Translations under genes and position numbers: made by a program
Shown here: in pieces, positions 33,648 to 41,573 of the stretch
Layout of the letters: each line of letters opens with the position of its first letter
How positions within the stretch are numbered: position 1 is the first letter of the stretch
The notes under the pieces: generated by a model
The model's database searches: none
What the model saw: only the letters and a program-made list of their open reading frames with translations
Told to the model about the DNA's origin: nothing
NCBI GenBank assembly: GCA_023664345.1
Contig: JAMPFQ010000021.1
Location: 1-64,000, forward strand
Origin: Lachnospiraceae bacterium
GTDB lineage: Bacteria; Bacillota; Clostridia; Lachnospirales; Lachnospiraceae
Direction of reading: 5' to 3'
DNA: 64,000 nucleotides

Positions 33648-35734
33648 ATTTCCCCCTCCTCCACAAGCCTGTCGTCCACATAGATCCTCACATGTGCGCA
33701 TATCCTGTCATCCGGTTTCCAGCGCCCGCCGAATCCGCCGGAATCGACGCTTCCGCCGCCCAGGGCATGAGGCAACCCGCCTGTCAGGGCGCTGCCGTCA
33801 AATCCTGTAATCACATATCCGTTCCCGATCAAACAATAGGAATGATCCGGCGTCTCCAATGCCCCGTCCTCCCCGGACGCCCCTTCGTCGCTGTCTCCCG
33901 GGCTCAGCGCATCCCCGGCCATCATCCTGTGCAAGGCTGCCATTTCTTCCATGGAAAGACCTTCTTCCATGGAAATCTCCTCTTCCATAGAAAGCCTTTC
34001 CTCTATTGGCGCCCCCTCTCCGTCCGCCACGACCTCCACCCGGACAGAGCGACCGTCCAGAGGCTCCTGCCCCCTATAAGCGATCGTATATTCCGTCACC
34101 TGATACTCCTGAGAGAAGCCGTCCGGGGACGGTGCCGGTTCCGCCGTCACTTTCTGAAAGTCAAAGTAAGCCTCGTTATAAGAGGATGCTTCCAGCACGA
34201 AATCGCCCAGCTGCGCTCTGCCATAAAGCAGGCAGGGTTCCTGATATTCTCCCGCTGTCCTGCCCGTATCCCCGGCAAGCCACACTTTCCATCCGTCTTC
34301 CTCCGTCAGGTTCAGCTTCCACTCCGTATAACCCGCTCCGTCCTCCCCGTTTCGGAGCCTGACAAAGACAGTCGCAGTCCCCTGTCTTTCCCCATATTGC
34401 AGGTTATAGACCCGGTGGCTCTGCCAATCGGCAATCTCCCTGCTCTCCCCGGGAAAATATGCCGTCATTTCCCCATATATTCCCGCTTCTTTCCATCCTC
34501 CTGTCCCTGTATGCCCGTTGGCCTCTCCGGATTCCTGCCCTCCCACGGCCTGCAGGTCACCCATGGCATCAAGGACGCCTTCCCCGTTCAAGTGCCCATG
34601 CCTTAAGCAGGCTTCCGCCCATGCCTCAAATGCTTCCGTATGCTCCCCGGGGAGCACTGCCATGCGGTAGAATACATTCCGCTCCGCAGCGGCACGCAGG
34701 AACAGCCAGACCGCCTCCTCCGGTGTACGGGCATGGTAAAGCTGCGCTTTCCACAATTCCCTCTGTAATTCCGCTTCCGTCTCAAAGGCGGCGGCCTCAA
34801 AACCCTGTTCCTGCGCCGAGACGCCGATACCGGATACCGCCAGCATCAGCGTGATGCAGAACGCCGCAAGTCCGATCCCCTCCGGTACCCTATGGAAATC
34901 ACAGATGCGCCGGATCCTCGTTTTCATATTCCTGTAGGAACCCGCCATATCAGAGGTTCCCACCTTTACCGGATTCCGCCTTTTATGCCGGGCTGCGGCA
35001 AGCAGCATCTCCCCATACTCTTTCTCCATCCCTCCGCCGCAGCATTCCAGCACCCGCTCATCGCACAGCGCTTCGCCGTCATTCTGCACCACACCGGTGA
35101 GAAACCAGACCGCCGGATGAAACCAATTAAGCGCCCTCGCTATGTGAAGCCCTATATTCACCGCCACATCTTTCCATTTCCTGTGCAGCAGTTCATGGAG
35201 GATGACCGGCTCCTGCGGACGCGTATTGTCCTCCGGCAATACCAGCGCCGGGCGGATCAGTCCGCAGATATAAGGTGATCCGCATTTGCCGATCCGAATG
35301 TCGTCGCAGCTTTTCAATCCGTATTTCGCCGCAATATCATCCACATATCTCCTTGTCTCCGCATCCGCTTTCGGAGCCGATCTCAGGCCGATCCTCAACG
35401 CCGCCCATGTGGCAAGATAATACCCGCCCAACAGCGCCGCGCCCCAGACGTAGATCCTGCCCAGCATGATCACGATTTCACCATATCCGTTTTTCCCCGC
35501 CCACAGCCTGCCAAACTCTATCCACCGCCCCAGAGGGATCCCCTGGAAGACCGATACCGGAGTACGGATCAGGGAAAAATCCACAGGGATGGCCATGCGC
35601 ACCAGCAGCACCAGCCAGATAAAATAATGCCACCTGGCATCCAGCTTGTCGTGAAGCACCAGCTTCACCAGCCAGATCAACATCCCTACAATCGCCACTG
35701 ATGACGTGTATTCCAGTATTTTCCAGAAATCCAT
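33629..35734 (-). CDS. BlaR1/MecR1-like M56 membrane peptidase, second pair
   Basis: The 701-residue protein has N-terminal membrane helices (ILEYTSSVAIVGMLIWLVKLVL...WHYFIWLVLLVRMAIP) and the M56 zinc motif VILHELLHRKWKDVA, followed by NWFHPAVWFLTG and the acidic EALCDERVLECC motif. A later helix (GLAAFCITLMLAVSGIGVSA) leads to a large extracytoplasmic region of about 350 residues with no recognisable fold. It should cleave the BlaI-like repressor encoded 151 bases upstream. A second, unrelated copy of this arrangement lies next to it, so the two systems respond to different inputs. Confidence 0.85.
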   Translation of the reverse strand: MDFWKILEYTSSVAIVGMLIWLVKLVLHDKLDARWHYFIWLVLLVRMAIPVDFSLIRTPVSVFQGIPLGRWIEFGRLWAGKNGYGEIVIMLGRIYVWGAALLGGYYLATWAALRIGLRSAPKADAETRRYVDDIAAKYGLKSCDDIRIGKCGSPYICGLIRPALVLPEDNTRPQEPVILHELLHRKWKDVAVNIGLHIARALNWFHPAVWFLTGVVQNDGEALCDERVLECCGGGMEKEYGEMLLAAARHKRRNPVKVGTSDMAGSYRNMKTRIRRICDFHRVPEGIGLAAFCITLMLAVSGIGVSAQEQGFEAAAFETEAELQRELWKAQLYHARTPEEAVWLFLRAAAERNVFYRMAVLPGEHTEAFEAWAEACLRHGHLNGEGVLDAMGDLQAVGGQESGEANGHTGTGGWKEAGIYGEMTAYFPGESREIADWQSHRVYNLQYGERQGTATVFVRLRNGEDGAGYTEWKLNLTEEDGWKVWLAGDTGRTAGEYQEPCLLYGRAQLGDFVLEASSYNEAYFDFQKVTAEPAPSPDGFSQEYQVTEYTIAYRGQEPLDGRSVRVEVVADGEGAPIEERLSMEEEISMEEGLSMEEMAALHRMMAGDALSPGDSDEGASGEDGALETPDHSYCLIGNGYVITGFDGSALTGGLPHALGGGSVDSGGFGGRWKPDDRICAHVRIYVDDRLVEEGEIWSGNL

Positions 35735-35844
35735 ATTTTTCCATACCTTTCCGCGTCCCCTGCCACATTACAACTGCATCCTCCATGGACGCTTTGGCTT
35801 TTTCCGCACAGGAAGCACGATGTCTCTCAAAATTGCGGGAGGGG

Positions 35845-35860
35845 CTGTCTGAACTGTTAC
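35845..35860. repeat. Inverted copy of a 16-base repeat
   Basis: CTGTCTGAACTGTTAC is the exact reverse complement of 7770-7785. Both copies sit in short intergenic gaps beside a regulator gene. Here it lies in the 151-base gap between the second BlaI-like repressor and its M56 partner, where no gene is visible. Confidence 0.5.
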
Positions 35861-35885
35861 AACGCGATTCCTGCCACGGTTCCCA

Positions 35886-36254
35886 TCATTTCCCCCGCTG
35901 CCCTGCACTGTCCAATATCCTGCGGAGTTCATCCACTTCCCGCTCCGACAGCTGGCCGTCCTTCACAAAAGACGCCACCATGTTCCCCACGCTACCCTGA
36001 TAGACCCTCTGTAAAAAATTCTGCCGCTCCCGGCGTTCGCAGTCTTCCCTTTGCACCAGCGCCCGATATGCGTGGGGCGAGGATTCCCTGTCCACCGCCA
36101 GATATCCCTTTGCGCAGAGCCTGGTGAGAAACGTATGTACCGTATTCTTATTCCACTTTTTCCCTAACTGCTCCATCATTTCAGGCTGGGTCGAAACACC
36201 CTGCCACACCAATTCCATCAGCTGCCATTCGCTTTCCGTGATCTTAGATTCCAT
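35886..36254 (-). CDS. BlaI/MecI/CopY family repressor, second pair
   Basis: The 122-residue winged-helix protein begins MESKITESEWQLMELVWQGVSTQPEMMEQLGKKWNKNTVHTFLTRLCAKGYLAVDRE, with the C-terminal helical dimerisation region (FLQRVYQGSVGNMVASFVKDGQLSEREVDELRRIL). It is a clear member of the BlaI family and only distantly similar to the first pair's repressor. Its operator boxes lie at 36308-36344, between it and the GH78 stop. Confidence 0.92.
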   Translation of the reverse strand: MESKITESEWQLMELVWQGVSTQPEMMEQLGKKWNKNTVHTFLTRLCAKGYLAVDRESSPHAYRALVQREDCERRERQNFLQRVYQGSVGNMVASFVKDGQLSEREVDELRRILDSAGQRGK

Positions 36255-36307
36255 TTTCTGCCCAGCCTTTCATGTAACATATTTTCGGTTTCATATAACG
36301 CAAAAGA

Positions 36308-36358
36308 CTACAAATGTAGGTTTGTATATATCCTACACCTGTAGTCCTATTTTGTCAA
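36308..36358 (-). promoter_or_regulatory. Promoter with two operator boxes for the second BlaI-like repressor
   Basis: Two dyads CTACAAATGTAG (36308-36319) and CTACACCTGTAG (36333-36344) match the classical BlaI pattern TACAnnTGTA and are 25 bases apart. On the minus strand TTGACA (36353-36358), 17 bases and TAGGAT (36330-36335) form the promoter. The -10 overlaps the box at 36333, the same geometry as the first pair. The -35 overlaps the stop codon of the GH78 gene. Confidence 0.88.
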
Positions 36359-38949
36359 TAGCGATAGGTAAAACTGTGCTCCCCACCCTCCAATCTGAGT
36401 GTCTTATCTTCCAAGATCACCGTGGCCTCCGCATTCGCCGGAATATGAAATTCATATGTGATCCAATCATTTTCGATTCTCCAGGAGGAACCAATGCGTC
36501 CAACCGGAGAGTCATAGGCAGCGGTGACATAGCCCAGCCGCCTGTCCGGATATGGCCGGATGATAATATTTCCATGCTCCAGACAGATCCCTGCGGCGCT
36601 GTCCATCAGCCAGCCCGCAATAGCGCCATAAGCGTAGTGATTCATGGATTCCACTCTCTTTACGGAATCCTGATATGCATCCCAGCTCTCCGGGACTGTG
36701 GTCGCGCCGTGCAGCACCGGATACAGCCAGCCGGGTCTCTCCCTTTGCAGTAAAAGGTCATAGGCTTCTTTCGCCTGACCATACCGGCACAGCACCCTGC
36801 ACAGTTCATGGGTCGTCAGAAAGCCGGTTCCAATGCGATCCCCGTTCTCTTTTATCAGCTTCGCCAGGGTTTCAACGGCTTCTCTCTTTTCTTCTTCGTC
36901 CAGAAGATTCAGCGCCACCGGACGGACATAACGACACTGCCGCATGGTCGGCTTGATCCTGCCAGCTTCCACAAACAGGCAGCGATAAGCTTCCTTTGCT
37001 TTCTCGGCTGTCATCCGATATTCTTCGGCACTCTCCGATCGGTTCAGAGTTTCCTCAATTTGAGACATCAGCAGATGACTATGATACATATAGGCCGTGC
37101 TGACCTCCAGATCGCCGTATTTACGCAGATTACTGCGGTATTCCGCCGTGTCGGCGCCCGGCTCCAGCCATTCGCCAAACAGCCACTCAGAATCCAGGGT
37201 ATAGGGCTGCACAGACTTTGGCACGATATGCCTATTTGCCCGCCGCATAGCGCCGCTCCGGCTTTTGCGGTATGCCATCCACTTTGCCAGCGGCCCGTAC
37301 AGTTCCCGCATCAGGGTATCATCGCCATAACGCTGATAGAGCGCCCAGGGAATGATCTCAAAAGAATCGCTCCAACCGATGCCGCCATCCTCTTCGGTTT
37401 TCTCCAAAGCCGATGTCGGCGCGATCTGCGGCACGCAGCCATCTTCAAACTGAGCTGCGGCCTGTTCCCTTAACCACTTGGCATAGACCGGATAACAGTC
37501 CATCAAATACATTGCCGTGTGGATAAAGGTCTGGCAGTCTCCGGAATAACCGGCTTTTTCCCTGGTAGGACAATCCGTGGGGATATCAATGAAATTTCCT
37601 TTCATGGACCATACAGCATTTTGAAAGAGTCTGTTTACTTCTTCCACCCCGCAGGTAAAGGAGGCCGTCTGCCGCATATCCGAATAGAGGGCATATGCCC
37701 TGAACCACTCTTTTTGTATGGGGAAATCCGCTTCCACCCTGACATAGCGGAATCCCATATATGTCTTGGTGGGATGGTAACTGTTTTTTCCGTCCTTGCA
37801 GATATAGACGATCTGCTGTCTGACCGGTCTGCCCCATGCCTGAAAATTATCTGTGGTAAAATTACCATTGCCGTCCAGCGTCTCGCCGTGGGTCAGGACA
37901 AGTTTTTGCCCGGCTTTTCCCTCAAACTCAAAAGCGACCAAGCCTGCCATGTTCTGCCCAAAATCAAGAACAGTCTCACCCGCAGGCGTCCGGATGATCT
38001 CCGGCGTAAAGCATTCATGAAGCTTCATGGGTACTGTATCCCGGCAGGTCAGAAGGTCATAGCCAAAATTCCTGACAGCCGACTTATGCCATGTCATGGT
38101 TTTCTCTTTCTCTGCGTCATACTGTTCGCCGGCCATCATGTCGTTTAAGCCCAGCGGGCCATCCGTCGAAGCCTCCCAGCTCTCATCTGTCATGACAACG
38201 GGTACATCATCAATCTCCAGCTGGGCAAGCAGGGCAATGTCGTCCCCGTACACATGGCGATACTGACGATACCCCATGGAGCCCCGATACCATCCGTCTC
38301 CCAGCGTGGCCTCCAGAATATTGCTTCCTGCTTTCAGATGTTCGGTCACATCAATGGTCTCCACCATCAGACGGCGATTATATTGGGAAGTTCCCGGCAG
38401 TAACTGCGCATCGGTGATCTCCTGACCGTTCAGCCGAACATTCACGATGCCGTGCGCGGTCACATACAATCTCGCCTTGCCAAAAGATCCCTCCACCCTG
38501 AATTCCTTTCTCAGATAAGCGCCCCTGTCATATGTACGCAGGTCAACACCGGGAAGCATCAGTTTATCCCGGAGGTTCCAGAGAAATTTCTGAACGAAAG
38601 GTTTCCCCGGAACCTCCGGATCGATCCAATGCGCTTTCCATTGATCCTGACCAATCCCTGTTGTCACGGCGATCTCAGCGCTTTCGGAAGTAATGCCCGT
38701 TTCGTCGGCTACCTTCACTTTCACGGTATAATCTGTTTTATACGCAAGCTCTTTTTCAGACTGCCAGAACATGGCGGATGTCTGCACAACACCGCTGGTT
38801 TCCACGGATTTGCCATCCAGCAAGATTTCTGCCTCATAGGATGCCTGCTTACCGTTTCCGGTCAGTGTCCATGTAAGCCTGATCGGCGAGACAGATATTC
38901 CAAAAGGCTTCTCCAGATGATTGATCTGCAAACGCTCAATATGAAGCAT
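36355..38949 (-). CDS. Alpha-L-rhamnosidase, GH78
   Basis: The 864-residue protein has the GH78 domain sequence: an N-terminal beta domain (MLHIERLQINHLEKPFGISVSPIRLTW), a Bac_rhamnosidase N/carbohydrate domain (WKAHWIDPEVPGKPF to VYGDDIALLAQLEI), then the alpha/alpha toroid with the hallmark IPTDCPTREKAGYSGDCQTF and WSDSFEIIPWALYQRYGD. The acid/base Glu in this block is present. No signal peptide is seen. It releases L-rhamnose from oligosaccharides or glycosides. It is the last gene of the minus-strand glycosidase operon. Confidence 0.93.
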   Translation of the reverse strand: MLHIERLQINHLEKPFGISVSPIRLTWTLTGNGKQASYEAEILLDGKSVETSGVVQTSAMFWQSEKELAYKTDYTVKVKVADETGITSESAEIAVTTGIGQDQWKAHWIDPEVPGKPFVQKFLWNLRDKLMLPGVDLRTYDRGAYLRKEFRVEGSFGKARLYVTAHGIVNVRLNGQEITDAQLLPGTSQYNRRLMVETIDVTEHLKAGSNILEATLGDGWYRGSMGYRQYRHVYGDDIALLAQLEIDDVPVVMTDESWEASTDGPLGLNDMMAGEQYDAEKEKTMTWHKSAVRNFGYDLLTCRDTVPMKLHECFTPEIIRTPAGETVLDFGQNMAGLVAFEFEGKAGQKLVLTHGETLDGNGNFTTDNFQAWGRPVRQQIVYICKDGKNSYHPTKTYMGFRYVRVEADFPIQKEWFRAYALYSDMRQTASFTCGVEEVNRLFQNAVWSMKGNFIDIPTDCPTREKAGYSGDCQTFIHTAMYLMDCYPVYAKWLREQAAAQFEDGCVPQIAPTSALEKTEEDGGIGWSDSFEIIPWALYQRYGDDTLMRELYGPLAKWMAYRKSRSGAMRRANRHIVPKSVQPYTLDSEWLFGEWLEPGADTAEYRSNLRKYGDLEVSTAYMYHSHLLMSQIEETLNRSESAEEYRMTAEKAKEAYRCLFVEAGRIKPTMRQCRYVRPVALNLLDEEEKREAVETLAKLIKENGDRIGTGFLTTHELCRVLCRYGQAKEAYDLLLQRERPGWLYPVLHGATTVPESWDAYQDSVKRVESMNHYAYGAIAGWLMDSAAGICLEHGNIIIRPYPDRRLGYVTAAYDSPVGRIGSSWRIENDWITYEFHIPANAEATVILEDKTLRLEGGEHSFTYRY

Positions 38950-39031
38950 ACCTCTTCCCCCACCATTCTAAAAATTTTGTCTCTGCACTCCAATGTCACT
39001 TATCTTCTGGGGCATTTCTGTTCCAATAAGG

Positions 39032-41461
39032 CTATTTACCCGTTGTCAACATCCTGATGACCGCCACTGTTTCAGAAGCGTTGATCATCAACTGTTCCCT
39101 CGTTACTTTGCCTGCCTTTAATGCCTCCGCGATACCTTTATAGTCATATGGGGAACCCGGCATGAACAGATTCCCGCCCGCCATGACAGCCCCTACGGCA
39201 GTGGCGATAGGCCACTTGCAGCCCTTTTCCGTGGCATAATCCGCAATGACCCAATCGCTCATGACAATCCCCTGAAAGCCAGCCTCCTCCCGAAGATAGT
39301 TCTCGATCAGTCCACGGTGTTCCGCTGTATGAATGCCATTGATCAGGTTATAGGAAGTCATGACCGCCATGGGATTACCCTTACGGACAGCTATGGCAAA
39401 CCCCTTTAAATAAATGTCGCGGAGCGCCCGTTCGCTCACCTGGCTGTTATTCTGTGTACGGTTTAATTCCTGATTATTGCAGGCAAAGTGTTTTATCGTG
39501 GCTCCGCAGCCGGGGTGCTTTTGGATGCCTCTGATCACGGCGGCGGCTATTTCCCCGCTCAGTACAGGATCCTCCGAATAATACTCAAAATTTCTGCCGC
39601 ACCGGGCATCCCGCTGGATATTCATGGAGGGGGCAAGCCACAGATGCACCCCGTACTGTGCCATTTCAGCAGCCACGATATCTCCGCAGCCTTCCGCAAA
39701 TTCCGCAGAAAAGCTCTGCGCCACGGCAGTGCCAATGGGTATTGCCGTGGTCGGCTGGGACAGGACAGTATCTGTTTTCTTAGGGTGATAGCCAAGACTT
39801 TTCATAAACCAGACAATGATGCGCGGCATGAGCTTCAACTGGGATTCCGGCAGGGCCACCCCGATAGCGTGGGCATTTCCCTCTGCATCCCGGACATACT
39901 CCCTGCTGATACGCAACCCCCCTGTGCCGTCCGCCATGACGGCAGACGGTATCCCAAACGATCCGCCCTGCATAAATGTCTGGCCTGCAGCTCCCGCCAC
40001 GGTAAAAGCCGCATTGCCGATAATACTCTGGATGCCGCCTTTTGGATCAAAGGCGCCCAGATTCATTTTGATCAGCTGATCCTCTGTCATCCGGCTGACA
40101 GCTTCATCAATCTCCGTGGCATGGACGTGAGGCTTGCGTACAGTAACCCCATCCGCCGACAGCCGAAGTACCGTCACGTTGTCAGCCGTCTTTGTCTGTG
40201 CGTTCGCTTCCGGTACAAAATCCCGAAAACCCGGATCACCGAAAGCTCTGGCAAACTGCCCGCAGACTATTTCCCTGTCATTGCAGATGATCCCGGCAAC
40301 CGTGGTATGCCGGCTGTCTGCACCGATCCGGTGAATATAGTTTCCGGCTTCCAAAATATAGCTTTCTGTCTCCAAATCATAAGAAGCAAGATCAGAAATG
40401 GCATAACTGACCGTTACCCGCTGTGTTTCCCCCGGACATAATTCCGCCGTCTTTGCAAAACCCGCAAGCGCCTGATAGGGCTGATCTAACCGCCCATCCG
40501 GCACGGAAACATAAAGCTGGAGAACCTGTTTCCCAGGATATTTTCCGATGTTGGTAACATCAACCGAAACGGAGACAGTTTCACCATCCAGAGCAAAACC
40601 AGCCTGTTCCATACGAAATTCTGTCCAGGACAATCCATGCCCAAAAGGAAAAAGCGGTTCAATCCCCAATGTATCAAAATAACGGTATCCCACATAGATA
40701 CCTTCCCAGTATGCGGTGTCATCCTTGCCGCCAAATTCACCTATCTTAGGGTGATCTTTCCATGCGTACCATGTGGCGGTCAGTTTTCCGGAGGGGCCGC
40801 TATACCCAAGCAGGATATCAGCAAGGATATTCCCCGTCTCAGCGCCAAGCTGGGACAGGAGCAATATATTTTTGACACCTGCCACAGGACTAAGATCCAC
40901 CATACCGCCTGTGTTGAGCACAAGCATGAAATTTTCATACCGTTCATTGCAGGCAAGGATATCCCGTACTTCGGTTTCTGTCAGCAGAATATCCCCCGGA
41001 ACCGGCTTTCGATCGCTGCCCTCTCCCGATATGCGGGACAACACATAAATTGCCGTACTGCCTTCCCCATTCAAGGGAAACTCATACTCCGGCTCCTCCA
41101 TGGAACGCCCCATTGCCATCTGGACAGCCATCATCCGCTTTTGCCGTGCTTCTTTTTTGATAGCAGCCAAGAACTCCTCTTCCGCTTTTTCAAGCAGGCT
41201 GTCATAGGCATCCAGCCACTCATAGGAGGTGATGCTGAAACCGGCATTCTTAAGCCCTTCTTCTACTGTGACAAAGGGCATATTGACCTCTCCGGAACCG
41301 GTTCCTCCTTTCAGCGTGTGCCGCGCACCGCTTCCGTAAACGGCAATTTCCCCGGCGCAGTCCAGCGGGAAATTGCCGTCTTTGTTCAGAAGGACCGTGC
41401 ATTCTGCCCCATTGTCCCTAAAATATTTTGTATGTTGTCTGATCATAGTCTGAATATCCAT
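39032..41461 (-). CDS. Beta-glucosidase, GH3 with swapped domain order
   Basis: The 809-residue protein has the GH3 domains in reversed order. Residues about 20-275 form the alpha/beta sandwich (CTVLLNKDGNFPLDCAGEIAVYGSG, LLLSQLGAETGNILADILLGYSGPSGKL), about 275-400 is the fibronectin III-like domain, and about 500-809 is the TIM barrel. The barrel has IKHFACNNQELNRTQ and the nucleophile Asp736 in GIVMSDW. No signal peptide. In ordinary GH3 enzymes the barrel comes first. It follows the GH2 gene in the same operon. Confidence 0.93.
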   Translation of the reverse strand: MDIQTMIRQHTKYFRDNGAECTVLLNKDGNFPLDCAGEIAVYGSGARHTLKGGTGSGEVNMPFVTVEEGLKNAGFSITSYEWLDAYDSLLEKAEEEFLAAIKKEARQKRMMAVQMAMGRSMEEPEYEFPLNGEGSTAIYVLSRISGEGSDRKPVPGDILLTETEVRDILACNERYENFMLVLNTGGMVDLSPVAGVKNILLLSQLGAETGNILADILLGYSGPSGKLTATWYAWKDHPKIGEFGGKDDTAYWEGIYVGYRYFDTLGIEPLFPFGHGLSWTEFRMEQAGFALDGETVSVSVDVTNIGKYPGKQVLQLYVSVPDGRLDQPYQALAGFAKTAELCPGETQRVTVSYAISDLASYDLETESYILEAGNYIHRIGADSRHTTVAGIICNDREIVCGQFARAFGDPGFRDFVPEANAQTKTADNVTVLRLSADGVTVRKPHVHATEIDEAVSRMTEDQLIKMNLGAFDPKGGIQSIIGNAAFTVAGAAGQTFMQGGSFGIPSAVMADGTGGLRISREYVRDAEGNAHAIGVALPESQLKLMPRIIVWFMKSLGYHPKKTDTVLSQPTTAIPIGTAVAQSFSAEFAEGCGDIVAAEMAQYGVHLWLAPSMNIQRDARCGRNFEYYSEDPVLSGEIAAAVIRGIQKHPGCGATIKHFACNNQELNRTQNNSQVSERALRDIYLKGFAIAVRKGNPMAVMTSYNLINGIHTAEHRGLIENYLREEAGFQGIVMSDWVIADYATEKGCKWPIATAVGAVMAGGNLFMPGSPYDYKGIAEALKAGKVTREQLMINASETVAVIRMLTTGK

Positions 41462-41573
41462 CCCTTATCCACCATTTTATCATTCCGGCTGCCCCACGCC
41501 ATAAGCCTGAAATGCCTGTGTGTCTGTTTCCGCAACGGAACGCAATACGCCATGAGAACCCTTTCCTTTACAG

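Noticed and set aside
30428-35734. Beta-lactam resistance sensors
   Set aside because: Both proteins have the M56 zinc site, but their external parts show no penicillin-binding SxxK/SxN/KTG motifs, and no beta-lactamase or PBP2a gene is nearby, so a beta-lactam ligand is not supported.
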